A stretch of 55,908 nt of DNA from positions 1 to 55,908 of the forward strand of contig CANSNO010000005.1 in the NCBI GenBank assembly GCA_947648385.1, in the 5' to 3' direction. This document shows, one piece after another, positions 42,422 through 51,633 of this stretch (within the stretch, counting starts at the first letter, position 1; every line of letters starts with the position of its first letter). The translations under genes were made by a program, and so were the position numbers. Source of the DNA: an uncultured Clostridia bacterium (GTDB lineage Bacteria; Bacillota; Clostridia; Oscillospirales; Butyricicoccaceae). A model generated the notes under the pieces. It made no database searches and was not told the origin of the DNA. It saw only the letters and a program-made list of their open reading frames with translations.

Positions 42422-44623
42422 ATGAAACTCATGCACATAGCCGGAGGAGGCGACAAGGGCGGCGCCAAGACCCATATACTGGCCCTTTGTTCCCGTCTGA
42501 AAGAAAACAACGACCTGACCCTTGTCAGCCTGCGAAGCGGCGAGTTCCCCGACGACGCCGAAAAAATGGGCATTAAAACACATACCTTTTTCTCGAAAAT
42601 TGTGCCGATGGACTATGTCAGGCTTATAAAGGAAGCAAGGCGTCAAAAGCCGGATATCGTCCACTGTCACGGCGCCAAGGCCAACCTGGCCGGAGTTCTG
42701 ATAAAGCTTTTTACGGGAGCCACCATAGTCACCACGGTGCACAGCGACTATAAGCTGGACTATATGCACAGCTTTTTGAAGCGCAACACCATCGGCAGGA
42801 TAAACGCCCTTGCCCTGAGGTTTTTCGATTATTATGTAACCGTGTCCGACAATTTCAGACATATGCTGACCGAACGCTCCTTCTCCCCCGTCAAGATGAT
42901 GACCATTTACAACGGTCTCGATTTTTCCCAAAAGGCCGAAAAGCCCGACATGAAGGAATATCTTGCCGGCGCCGGGCTGGAATATGAAGAGGGGGACGTG
43001 GTGCTGGGCATACCGGCCCGACTCAATCCCGTCAAGGATATCTCCACCCTCATCCGCGCCTTTGCCCTGGCTCGCGAAACAGTACCGAACCTAAAGCTGA
43101 TAATCGGCGGCGACGGCGAGGAGATGGACAAGCTCATGGCCCTTACCAAGGAGCTTGGACAGGAAAAGAACATAGGCTTTACAGGCTGGCTCAAGGATGT
43201 TCCGACGCTCTTTGCCGCCTGCGACATAGACGTTCTTTCCTCCATATCGGAATCCTTCCCATATTCCATTCTGGAGGGAATAAGAGAGGGCTGCGCCGTC
43301 ATCACCTCCGACGTGGGCGGCATGAGAGACCTTATCGAAAGCGGCAAAAGCGGATATATCTTCCCTCCCGGCGATTATGAGACCTTCGCCTCCTATATCG
43401 TCGATTTGGCGAAGGACAGCGATAAAAGGAAGCTGTTTGCCGACAGGCTTTACGAAAAGGCCTCGGCCATGTATTCCCTCGACAGCATGGCCGCCACCCA
43501 GCAGCAGATATATGAAAATATTCTAAAGCTGGAAAAGAGAAAGAAGGGCCGCGACGGGGTTCTTATCTGCGGCGCCTACGGGCGCGGCAACGCCGGAGAC
43601 GAGGCCATTTTGAAGGCCATTCTCGACACCATGCGCGCCATCGACCCCCTGCTCCCCATATGCGTTATGACGCGTCAGCCGAAAAACACCCGTCTTTTGC
43701 ACCGCGTCAACGCGGTCTACACCTTTAACCTGCCGGCCTTTCTGAGGGAAATGAGGCACTGCCGCCTGTTCATAAACGGCGGCGGCAACCTGATACAGGA
43801 CGTCACCTCCAGCCGCTCCCTTTATTTTTATCTCTTCACCATATGGGCCGCCAAGCACTGCGGCTGCAAGGTGCTGATGTACGGCTGCGGTATAGGCCAT
43901 GTGGGCAAGAAACGCAACAAAAGGATTGCCGGCTCGGTGCTGAACAGAAACGTCGATATCATAACACTGAGAGACCCCGAAAGCCGCGGCGAGCTGGAGG
44001 CAATGAAGGTGAGCCACCCCGACGTACGTATGTCGGCCGACCCCACCCTTTGTCTGACCCCGGCCTCCGACGAAATGGCGGCCGCCGAGCTGGCGAGGAG
44101 GGGCATCGACCCCGACGGCCGATATATCTGCTTCGCCCCCCGAAGCTGGAAGGGCATGAACGACTATACACCCTTTACCGATGCGGCCGAATATGCCTAT
44201 AAAAGATACGGCCTGACGGCCGTCTTCATCCCCTTTGAAAATCCAAACGACAAGCTCCCCTGCGCCGAGGCGGCCCTCAATCTGGAGACCCCACACATCC
44301 TGATGGACGCCGTGGAGGATGTGGAGCTGATGATAGGCATACTGAGGCGCATGGAGCTTATAGTCGCCATGAGGCTCCACGCCCTTGTCTTTTCGGCGGC
44401 GGCCGGCTCGCCCTTTATCGGCGTGTCATATGACGTAAAGGTCAGAGGTTTCATGCAATACGCCGAAAATCCCCTGTGCATCGAGCTTGACGAGCTTAAA
44501 ACCGACGCTCTCATCGAAATGATAGACCGTGCCATGGAAAACCGCGAAGCCCTGCTCGGCTCGGCCTCCCGTCTGAGAGAACTGGAAAACATCAACCAAG
44601 AGGCAGCAAGACAGCTGCTTTAA
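42422..44623 (+). CDS. fused GT4 glycosyltransferase and CsaB polysaccharide pyruvyl transferase
   Basis: This 733-aa protein joins two enzymes. Residues 1 to about 370 are a GT4/GT-B glycosyltransferase (AGGGDKGGAKTHILAL, VHCHGAKANLAG, IPARLNPVKDISTLIRAF, and ESFPYSILEGI as the EX7E region). Residues about 378-733 match CsaB (GVLICGAYGRGNAGDEAILK, FINGGGNLIQDVTS, RLHALVFSAAAGSPF), which adds pyruvate ketal to wall polysaccharide so that SLH proteins can bind. Normally csaB is a separate gene. The SLH gene directly downstream strengthens the assignment. A ribosome site (AGAGGT) and a near-consensus promoter precede it. Confidence 0.9.
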   Translation: MKLMHIAGGGDKGGAKTHILALCSRLKENNDLTLVSLRSGEFPDDAEKMGIKTHTFFSKIVPMDYVRLIKEARRQKPDIVHCHGAKANLAGVLIKLFTGATIVTTVHSDYKLDYMHSFLKRNTIGRINALALRFFDYYVTVSDNFRHMLTERSFSPVKMMTIYNGLDFSQKAEKPDMKEYLAGAGLEYEEGDVVLGIPARLNPVKDISTLIRAFALARETVPNLKLIIGGDGEEMDKLMALTKELGQEKNIGFTGWLKDVPTLFAACDIDVLSSISESFPYSILEGIREGCAVITSDVGGMRDLIESGKSGYIFPPGDYETFASYIVDLAKDSDKRKLFADRLYEKASAMYSLDSMAATQQQIYENILKLEKRKKGRDGVLICGAYGRGNAGDEAILKAILDTMRAIDPLLPICVMTRQPKNTRLLHRVNAVYTFNLPAFLREMRHCRLFINGGGNLIQDVTSSRSLYFYLFTIWAAKHCGCKVLMYGCGIGHVGKKRNKRIAGSVLNRNVDIITLRDPESRGELEAMKVSHPDVRMSADPTLCLTPASDEMAAAELARRGIDPDGRYICFAPRSWKGMNDYTPFTDAAEYAYKRYGLTAVFIPFENPNDKLPCAEAALNLETPHILMDAVEDVELMIGILRRMELIVAMRLHALVFSAAAGSPFIGVSYDVKVRGFMQYAENPLCIELDELKTDALIEMIDRAMENREALLGSASRLRELENINQEAARQLL

Positions 44624-44642
44624 ATAAGGAAGGAAAAGAAAT

Positions 44643-45701
44643 ATGAAAAGATTTTTATCACTGACGCTTGCCCTCTGTCTGGCGCTGTCGTCTCTTGTCT
44701 TTACGGCCGCTGCCGCCGAGAACGGCGCGGCTCTTTCGGCGGCCCACGCTCTCAAATCTCTCGGCCTTTTCAAGGGCACCGACAAGGGGCTTGAGCTTGA
44801 CCGCGCCCCCACGCGTATGGAAGCCATAATCATGCTCATCCGCCTTACGGGCGTTGAAAACGACGCCCTTTCAAGAGACTGGAGCCATCCCTTTGAGGAC
44901 GCCCCCACATGGCAGAACGCCGACAAATATCTCGGATACGCCTATCAAAAGGGCATGACTAAGGGTGTTGACAGCAGTCATTTCGACCCTGAATCGGCGG
45001 CCGGCGCCCGTGAGGTGGCCACCCTTACCCTCAGGGCTATCGGTTACACCGATGACGAGGAGAGGACGGTCTGGGAGGCCTGGGACTATCTCTGCGCCGA
45101 TATCGGCCTTATCCCCGAAGAGATAACCACAATACCCGAAGTTTTCACCAGAGGCGAGGCGGCCCAGATATATTACACCGCCCTTGACTGCAAACTCCCG
45201 AAAGAAAACTTTGAAATAACGCTGGCCGAAAAGCTGATAAACAACGGCGTTTTCACAAAAGCCGGTTACACTCTTTCCAAAAAGATAGCCGTCAATGACA
45301 TCAGCATAGAAAAAGACTCTCTCGACGCCATCGCCACGGCCATTTACGCCGGCGCCGAAGCCGATTTCAGCCATATGAGAGTATATCACCAGTCCCTTGA
45401 CGCCGAGACGGCTCCCTATTACATCGGCGCCGACAACATTCCCTTTACCGACGCGATGGCGTGTGAGCCGATGATGCTGGCTCAGGCCCATTCGGTCTGT
45501 CTGGTCCGCGTCAAGGAGGGAACCGACATTGAAGCCGCCAAGTCGGCCATCCGTGAAAATGTCGATCCGCGCAAATGGATATGCGTCGGCGTTGAGGAGG
45601 AGAACATCAGGGTCGTCAACCGCGGCAACCTCATCCTCCTCGTCATGGACAACAACTGCCCCGACGCTCTGGTCGAGAGCTTCATGAGCCTTAACAAGTA
45701 A
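44643..45701 (+). CDS. secreted SLH-domain protein
   Basis: This 352-aa exported protein has a signal peptide (1-25, ending TAAAAE). SLH-type repeats follow in residues about 26-190 (ALSAAHALKSLGLFKG, FEDAPTWQNADKYLGYAYQK, WDYLCADIGLIPEEI). The last 160 residues are not recognised. AAGGAAGG precedes the ATG. It lies 19 bases after the GT4-CsaB gene and two bases before the DHHW gene, so the three form one operon. Confidence 0.87.
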   Translation: MKRFLSLTLALCLALSSLVFTAAAAENGAALSAAHALKSLGLFKGTDKGLELDRAPTRMEAIIMLIRLTGVENDALSRDWSHPFEDAPTWQNADKYLGYAYQKGMTKGVDSSHFDPESAAGAREVATLTLRAIGYTDDEERTVWEAWDYLCADIGLIPEEITTIPEVFTRGEAAQIYYTALDCKLPKENFEITLAEKLINNGVFTKAGYTLSKKIAVNDISIEKDSLDAIATAIYAGAEADFSHMRVYHQSLDAETAPYYIGADNIPFTDAMACEPMMLAQAHSVCLVRVKEGTDIEAAKSAIRENVDPRKWICVGVEEENIRVVNRGNLILLVMDNNCPDALVESFMSLNK

Positions 45702-45703
45702 CC

Positions 45704-46819
45704 ATGAAGAAAAAGCATATAATAATAGGGGTGGCTTTGGCCGCCCTTATTTTCGGAGCTATCCTTATCGGAGGAGATTTTCCACCCTCCTCCGAAAAAG
45801 ACGAAACCGCACACGCCTTGACCTGCGCCTTGTCGGCCAAGCTGACATATGAGCCGCCCACCGCGAGCGGCGGCGATAAGGAAAACGGTGAGGGAGAAAA
45901 CGAAGAGCCGACCGAGGAAAAGGCCGAGCCTCCTTCGGAAACGCCCGAAGAACCCGGAGACAAACCCTCCGAAAAGCCCCTGTCCCCGTCAAAGGTCACT
46001 CCCGACGACAAGGGCATGATGAAGATAAACGGCATATATGTCGAGGCGCCAAAAGCCCTGAACACAGACTCGGCGGCGCGTTTCTGCCAAAAGCTTTCCT
46101 CCCTCAGGGACGATTATCTGTCGGGAGCAGGGGCCGTCAAGCTGGCCGTCATACCCGACAAGAGCTATTATGTCAGGGAGTTCACCGACAGCTGGCTTGA
46201 CCACGGCGCCATAACGGCGGAGATTCAAAAGGGCCTCGGAGGCTGGGATATAATCGAGCTTGAAAGCTATCTTTCCATAGACGACTATTACGTCACCGAC
46301 CGCCACTGGCGTCAGGAGCGCATAATGCCCGTCGCCGGGCTGATAGCCTCCTCCTTCGGCTTTCAAACAGGCAGTCACACCGAGCAGAGCCGCGACGGCT
46401 TTATCGGAGACTACCGCAGAAATATCGGCGACGGCCTTTCCGAAACCATTGTCTGGCTTGAAAACGACCACACAAAAAACGCGACGGTAGACAATTTCCA
46501 GCATCCCGAATACAAGGCCGTTTATCAGCCCTCGCTGCTGTCGACCTCCAGCCCCTATGATATCTTTCTCGGAGGCCCCTCCCCCCTTGTCACGATAACC
46601 AATCCGCAGGTGACGAGCGACAGACAGCTTGTCATCTTCTGCGATTCCTATGCAAGCAGTCTGGCCCCCCTGCTCTTGGAGGGCTACAGCCGCGTTGTGC
46701 TTGTCGATTTGAGGTATATGGCAAGCAGTCTTCTGCCCGACTATGTGTCCTTTGAAGGCTCCGACGTGCTTTTCCTTTACAGCGCCGAATTGGTCAACAA
46801 CAGCTCGATTTTGAGATAA
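45704..46819 (+). CDS. DHHW-family exported protein
   Basis: This 371-aa protein has one N-terminal membrane anchor (about 5-22) and a Pro/Glu/Lys-rich spacer (about 45-100). A C-terminal domain has the DHHW-like motif (YVTDRHWRQE) and a distal FCDSYASSL, the pattern of SGNH/AlgX-related proteins. These often modify or bind extracellular polysaccharide, for example by O-acetylation. Activity is not proven. The operon context with CsaB suggests a role in wall polysaccharide modification. Confidence 0.82.
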   Translation: MKKKHIIIGVALAALIFGAILIGGDFPPSSEKDETAHALTCALSAKLTYEPPTASGGDKENGEGENEEPTEEKAEPPSETPEEPGDKPSEKPLSPSKVTPDDKGMMKINGIYVEAPKALNTDSAARFCQKLSSLRDDYLSGAGAVKLAVIPDKSYYVREFTDSWLDHGAITAEIQKGLGGWDIIELESYLSIDDYYVTDRHWRQERIMPVAGLIASSFGFQTGSHTEQSRDGFIGDYRRNIGDGLSETIVWLENDHTKNATVDNFQHPEYKAVYQPSLLSTSSPYDIFLGGPSPLVTITNPQVTSDRQLVIFCDSYASSLAPLLLEGYSRVVLVDLRYMASSLLPDYVSFEGSDVLFLYSAELVNNSSILR

Positions 46820-46820
46820 T

Positions 46821-46858
46821 AAAAAGCCGCTGCCGTATAGGCAGTGGCTTTTGTTTTT
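46821..46858. terminator. bidirectional terminator after the surface cluster
   Basis: AAAAGCCGCTGCC (46822-46834) pairs with GGCAGTGGCTTTT (46840-46852), one G-T pair, followed by GTTTTTG. Confidence 0.87.
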
Positions 46859-46862
46859 GTTC

Positions 46863-47378
46863 TTAAAGCTTCATTTCATAGCAGACGAAATCACAGCCGT
46901 ACTCGCTGACCTGACCCGCGCGGCGGTAGCCGATGGAGTCATACAGGTGAAGCACCAGAGGATTGGCCAGGGAGGCGTGAAAGCGTATGCCGTCATATCC
47001 CAGCTCTTTCGCCTTGGCAATGCTGGCCATCATGGTCTTACGGCCAAGACCGTGCCCCTGCAAATTGGGGGTGACGCAGAAACGGGCCATGGCGCAGGGA
47101 TTTTCCGCATGGCTCCACGTTTTGATATCCTCGGCCTCGTCATCGGCTATGTAATCGGCCCACGGTCTTATAAGCATGATGGCGATTATACTGCCCTCGT
47201 GAACGACTTTATAGAGGGCACGAACGGCGATATCGTCCGACAGTATCTCACGGGAGGGATATCCGTCGTCCCAGTCGGTGGTCTGCGTTTTTTCGGCCGC
47301 CAGACGACAAAGGGCGTATATTTCATCAAGGTCGCCCTCTTCGGCCAATGTGAGAACCGGTATTATTTCTTCACTCAT
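46863..47378 (-). CDS. GNAT acetyltransferase
   Basis: This 171-aa protein has the acetyl-CoA loop in FCVTPNLQGHGLGRKTMMAS and the following LGYDGIRFHASLANPLVLHL helix of GNAT enzymes. The substrate is unknown. GGAGG precedes the ATG. It is the last gene of a five-gene leftward operon headed by the response regulator. Confidence 0.87.
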   Translation of the reverse strand: MSEEIIPVLTLAEEGDLDEIYALCRLAAEKTQTTDWDDGYPSREILSDDIAVRALYKVVHEGSIIAIMLIRPWADYIADDEAEDIKTWSHAENPCAMARFCVTPNLQGHGLGRKTMMASIAKAKELGYDGIRFHASLANPLVLHLYDSIGYRRAGQVSEYGCDFVCYEMKL

Positions 47379-47380
47379 CT

Positions 47381-48049
47381 TTATTCCTCCAGCATATCTT
47401 TTATCTGTTTATAATCCTCGGCAAGGGTTGGAGTATCCCACCTTTTCTCGGCCTCCTCCAAAAGCTCTCTTGCCTCGTTTTGGCGTCCTTTGGCTATCAG
47501 CGCCCTCATTTTCAGCGCCGCCAGCGGGCCGCCGAAATCGTAGGCGTCCTTGTATTTTTCCATCATGTCGGCGCTCTTGTCGTAAAGCTCCAGCGCCTTT
47601 GCGGTCTGTCCGCTGTAAAAATAATCAAGGCAGAGATTGTGGCGCAGCACCACCTTTGAAAAGCCGCTCATGGGCCTGTCCAAAAGCTCTTCCAGAATGG
47701 GTATCGACCTGTCATACTGCCCCATACGGCTGTAGCCGGCCGCGATATTGAGCCTGAGGCCCTCTCTGAGGCGCTCTCCTTTGGCCGTCTCCAGCAGGGC
47801 CTCCATGCCTTCTATATATTCCTCGGTTCTGTTCTCATTTAACAGAGGCAGAAGGGCGGCCACCTTTTTGCGGTAGCCGTTGTTATACAATAGATTTACA
47901 GCAACCACGGCGGCCAGAAAGACGGCCGCTATTATCAAATACCACTTTATAAAGACATAGCGGTCTATCCTGAAAAACTCCATAACGGCCACCATGGCTA
48001 TCCCGAGCAGGAGACCGAGGCCGACTGTCTTAAAAGCCCTCTTTTTCAT
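47381..48049 (-). CDS. membrane-anchored TPR-like protein
   Basis: This 222-aa protein has two membrane segments at the N-terminus (about 8-25 and 36-53) and about 150 residues of helical repeats of TPR type (GYSRMGQYDRSIPILEELL, DYFYSGQTAKALELYDKSA). Such repeats bind partner proteins. It lies 12 bases after htrA and 2 bases before the acetyltransferase gene. Confidence 0.72.
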   Translation of the reverse strand: MKKRAFKTVGLGLLLGIAMVAVMEFFRIDRYVFIKWYLIIAAVFLAAVVAVNLLYNNGYRKKVAALLPLLNENRTEEYIEGMEALLETAKGERLREGLRLNIAAGYSRMGQYDRSIPILEELLDRPMSGFSKVVLRHNLCLDYFYSGQTAKALELYDKSADMMEKYKDAYDFGGPLAALKMRALIAKGRQNEARELLEEAEKRWDTPTLAEDYKQIKDMLEE

Positions 48050-48061
48050 CCGTATCCCTCT

Positions 48062-49327
48062 TTAAAAGTCATAGCCCGAATCTGCGCCCTGCTGCTCGTC
48101 AAGCTCAAACTCGACGTCATATACGGCGCCGTTTCTGTAATAAGAAAGCCCTATGACCTCGCCCGACTTGAACTGATTTCTGATGGTGCAGGCGTCGGAA
48201 ATATTCCTCACGGGGCTGCCGTTGAAATGGGTGATAATATCACCCGGCTGAAGTCCGGCCTTGGCCACGGAGGAGTTGGGGGCCACGGCGTCCACCAGAA
48301 GTCCCCTCGGCAGGCCGTAGAATGTGGCGGCAAGCTGGCTGACCACCCTGACCGACACGCCCACAAGGGGCCTGCCCGAGACATAGCCGTTTTCGACAAG
48401 CTCTTCAACTATGGGCTTGACATAATCTATCGGAATGGCAAACCCCAGTCCCTCATAGCCCGAGGCCGTTATCTTGACCGAGGTCACGCCGACCACCTGA
48501 CCGTATTTGTTGAGCAGGGGTCCGCCCGAGTTACCGGGATTTATGGAGGCGTCGGTCTGTATCAGCTTCATGACGTTGTTGCCGACGGTTATCTCTCGGT
48601 CGGTGGCCGAAATAATGCCGGCCGTCACTGTGCCCTGAAGCTCGATGCCGCCGGGACTGCCGATGGCTATAGCCGGCTCGCCCACAGTCAGGCTTTGGGA
48701 ATCGCCGAAAACGGCCGCCTCCAGCCCCTCGGCCGGTATCTTCAAAACGGCTATATCCGACATCTCGTCGGCCCCTATCAGATAGGCCGGGCTGTTGGTG
48801 CCGTCGGAAAGGATAACGGTGATATTGTCGCCGCCCTCGATGACGTGATAATTTGTCACAATATATCCGTCGGCGCTGGCTATTATGCCCGAGCCGGAAC
48901 TGCCCGTCGTAAAGCTGGAATAGCTTTCGGTGGCTATGCCGACGACGCTTTTCCCGGCCCTTTCGACAACTCCGCTGACGTCATAGGTGGTGATAAGGAC
49001 GTCGCCCTTCCCGTCGTTTCCCTCGATTTTTATGGAAAATCCGCCATCGGCCTTTTGGCCGTTTTCAGGCTCTTTTACAACCTCCTCATCGCCGCTTCCG
49101 AGCATATTCATCATCTTGCGCGCGATAAAGTTTCCGCTGAAAAGTCCCAGTGTGACGCTGATGAGCAGCAAGGCGACTATGACGAGCGTGGCTATGATAA
49201 AGCCCTTGCGGTACATCCCGGCCCTTTTCCTGGCGGCCTGTATCTCGTCATAGCTTTTAAAGGGAAACTCGTTTTGCCAGGAGCCGTTCTCCTCTGTGGG
49301 GCGGTCGTTTTGTTTTCCGTTCACCAT
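48062..49327 (-). CDS. HtrA/DegP-type membrane-anchored serine protease
   Basis: This 421-aa protease degrades or refolds damaged exported proteins. It has a cytoplasmic N-terminus, one membrane anchor (about 43-63), a trypsin-like domain with catalytic His161 (TNYHVIEGG), Asp191 (MSDIAVLKI) and Ser267 (NPGNSGGP), and one PDZ domain (about 320-410). The start at 49327 follows AGGTGACA and is 7 bases after the kinase stop. Being in one operon with a two-component system suggests secretion-stress control, as with CssRS and htrA of Bacillus. Confidence 0.93.
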   Translation of the reverse strand: MVNGKQNDRPTEENGSWQNEFPFKSYDEIQAARKRAGMYRKGFIIATLVIVALLLISVTLGLFSGNFIARKMMNMLGSGDEEVVKEPENGQKADGGFSIKIEGNDGKGDVLITTYDVSGVVERAGKSVVGIATESYSSFTTGSSGSGIIASADGYIVTNYHVIEGGDNITVILSDGTNSPAYLIGADEMSDIAVLKIPAEGLEAAVFGDSQSLTVGEPAIAIGSPGGIELQGTVTAGIISATDREITVGNNVMKLIQTDASINPGNSGGPLLNKYGQVVGVTSVKITASGYEGLGFAIPIDYVKPIVEELVENGYVSGRPLVGVSVRVVSQLAATFYGLPRGLLVDAVAPNSSVAKAGLQPGDIITHFNGSPVRNISDACTIRNQFKSGEVIGLSYYRNGAVYDVEFELDEQQGADSGYDF

Positions 49328-49334
49328 TGTCACC

Positions 49335-50765
49335 TCAGTTTGTCGGTATATTGAAGCAGAACTCGGTCTTGCCGCCCTCGCTTCTGGCCGTAATATCGCC
49401 GCCATGGCGGCCGATTATCGTCTTGGCTATATAAAGGCCGAGGCCCGAGCCGTTGGGGTTGCTGCCGCGGGATTTATCGCTTTTGTAAAAACGCTCGAAG
49501 ATGTATTTCAGGCTTTCGGGGTCTATCTCGCTGCCTGTGTTTTGTATATTGAACTGGAGCCTGCCGCCCTTCACGGCCATAAGAATGTTTATCTCTCCCT
49601 CCTCATTGACGAACTTGAGGGCGTTGTCCACCAGATTATACACCACCTGAAACAGCGCGTCGTGATTGCCGCTTATATCGCACCTTTCGGGTATGTCGAT
49701 GTTAAGATTGACCTTTTTCTCGTTTATCTTCTGCTCAAAGCTGAAGATGATGCGGTAGACCATCTCGCTAATATCGAAGGAAGCCTTGACAAGCTCGTCG
49801 TTGGCCTCCAGCTTGGAGACGGTCAGCATACCGTTGGCCAGACGGGAAAGGCGCTTTATCTCGGAGGAGACTATTTTGAGATAATATTCGCGTTTTTCCT
49901 CGGGTATGGTGCCGTCAAGTATGCCGTCGACAAAGCCGCCGATGGTGGTCATCGGCGTGCGGAGGTCGTGGGAGACGTTGGCGATAAGGTCGCGCCTCAT
50001 GGCCTCGTTGTTTGATATCGACTCGGCCATATTGTTAAAGCTGACGGCCATCTCAAAAACCTCGTCGTATCTGGGCGGCAGAGGTATGCGAGCCGAATAG
50101 TCCCCCCTGGCGAACTGCTTGGCCGCCGAGGCCACCTGCTTTAAAGGCTTGACCGACAGCCATGTTATAAAATATGTCACTATAATTGTGAGTATCATGA
50201 CGACAAGGGTCATGAAAAAGAAGGTGGAGAGAATGTTGACGAAAAAGGCCAGCGTACCCTCCGAGGGTATGGCGGCAAAGACGAGAATATCGGCGCTCTT
50301 GCCTCCGCCGACCGAGGCTGTCATACCCGACACAAAGTGAGAGGAGGGCAGATAACCGTTGAGGTCGCTTATCTCATAATACTTGCCCTTGCCGACAAGC
50401 TCCTTGACGGCCTTTGCCGGCACGTATCCCCCCTGCTGGGTATAACAGCCCTCGGAATTGGCCACAAGGAGCATTTCCCCATCCACATCGGTGATGAATA
50501 TAAAGCCCTGACAGTCGGCGGCCAGCTGTGTTATGGCCGTGCGGTATATTCGGGCGGCCGGCCCTATGTCGGCCAGAAATGTGCTGTCCTCGAGATAGGA
50601 AACGGTGCTCTCGACGGCCCTCTCGGCCGTGTCGTTGAGCTTGTTTATCTTCTCCTGAAGAGCAAACTGATTTATCTGATAGGCAAAGGTGCTTCCCAGC
50701 GCGCCGAAGCTGACCAGTATAACAAGGGCATATATGACAAAGTTTCGGAAAAACATCCCGTTCAC
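49335..50765 (-). CDS. sensor histidine kinase, HAMP-containing
   Basis: This 476-aa kinase has two membrane segments (about 8-28 and 172-200), with an extracytoplasmic sensor between them. A HAMP domain (about 200-255) follows, then HisKA with phospho-accepting His266 in NVSHDLRTPM and an HATPase (NLVDNALKFVN, GSGLGLYIAKTI). The GTG start at 50765 follows GGGGGAT. It is the partner of the adjacent response regulator and lies directly upstream of htrA. Confidence 0.93.
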   Translation of the reverse strand: MNGMFFRNFVIYALVILVSFGALGSTFAYQINQFALQEKINKLNDTAERAVESTVSYLEDSTFLADIGPAARIYRTAITQLAADCQGFIFITDVDGEMLLVANSEGCYTQQGGYVPAKAVKELVGKGKYYEISDLNGYLPSSHFVSGMTASVGGGKSADILVFAAIPSEGTLAFFVNILSTFFFMTLVVMILTIIVTYFITWLSVKPLKQVASAAKQFARGDYSARIPLPPRYDEVFEMAVSFNNMAESISNNEAMRRDLIANVSHDLRTPMTTIGGFVDGILDGTIPEEKREYYLKIVSSEIKRLSRLANGMLTVSKLEANDELVKASFDISEMVYRIIFSFEQKINEKKVNLNIDIPERCDISGNHDALFQVVYNLVDNALKFVNEEGEINILMAVKGGRLQFNIQNTGSEIDPESLKYIFERFYKSDKSRGSNPNGSGLGLYIAKTIIGRHGGDITARSEGGKTEFCFNIPTN

Positions 50766-50798
50766 AAGCTATCCCCCAAGCCGTGTCCGTGGGACACC

Positions 50799-51482
50799 TT
50801 AATCTTCCAGCAGTTCAAACTTATATCCGACGCCCCAGACGGTTTTTATATCCCATTTGTCCGAGACGCCCTGAAGCTTTTCCCTCAGCCTTTTGACATG
50901 GACGTCAACCGTCCTTGTATCGCCGAAATAATCGAAGCCCCACACGTCGTCGAGGAGCTGGGCGCGCGTGAACACCCTGTTTGGCGATGAGGCGAGGAAA
51001 TAAAGCAGCTCTATCTCCTTTGGCGGTATCTCCATCTTGTTGCCCCTGACGACGATATTATAAGATTCTTTATCTATCACAAGGCCGTCGAACTCCAGCT
51101 TTTTAGGGGCTTCTTCCTCGCCGTAACGGCGCAGCACGGCCCTGATGCGGGCTATAAGCTCCCTTATCTCGAAGGGCTTTGTCACATAGTCGTCGGCCCC
51201 CAGGTCAAGCCCGGCTATCTTGTCAAAGGTCTCCCCCTTGGCTGTCAGCATTATGACGGGAGTTTTCGACGCGGCTCTTATCTCCTTTATTACCTGCGTA
51301 CCGTCCATGACGGGCATCATAAGGTCGAGCAGAACCAGGTCGGGATGTATGCGTTTAAAGGCCCTCAGGCCCTCGAGGCCGTCCTGGGCGCTTTCTATCT
51401 TATAGCCCTCCTGCTCGAGGTAAAGGCGCAAAAGCTCGCGGATGTTGGCGTCGTCCTCTATGACCAAGATGGTTTTCTGCAT
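50799..51482 (-). CDS. OmpR/PhoB-family response regulator
   Basis: This 227-aa regulator has a receiver domain with phospho-acceptor Asp53 (LVLLDLMMP) and the acidic pocket Glu9, Asp10 and Asp11, plus a C-terminal winged helix (RVFTRAQLLDDVWGFDYFGD, VDVHVKRLREKL). AAGGAG lies 7 bases before ATG 51482. First gene of the operon; the upstream minus-strand TATAAT has no good -35, which would fit activator-dependent or autoregulated transcription. Confidence 0.94.
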   Translation of the reverse strand: MQKTILVIEDDANIRELLRLYLEQEGYKIESAQDGLEGLRAFKRIHPDLVLLDLMMPVMDGTQVIKEIRAASKTPVIMLTAKGETFDKIAGLDLGADDYVTKPFEIRELIARIRAVLRRYGEEEAPKKLEFDGLVIDKESYNIVVRGNKMEIPPKEIELLYFLASSPNRVFTRAQLLDDVWGFDYFGDTRTVDVHVKRLREKLQGVSDKWDIKTVWGVGYKFELLED

Positions 51483-51561
51483 ATGATATCTCCTTATCAA
51501 AAAGTGTACATACCTATTATAATAAAAAGACCGCCTTTTTGCATTAATTTTTTGTGAATAG

Positions 51562-51591
51562 TTGTGCTTTTCATGCGCCTTATGATATAAT
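51562..51591 (+). promoter_or_regulatory. promoter of ychF
   Basis: TTGTGC (51562-51567), 18 bases, TATAAT (51586-51591). Confidence 0.65.
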
Positions 51592-51633
51592 ACTAAAAGA
51601 TTTTAGATTGTTTTTCAAGGAGATTTGATAAAT

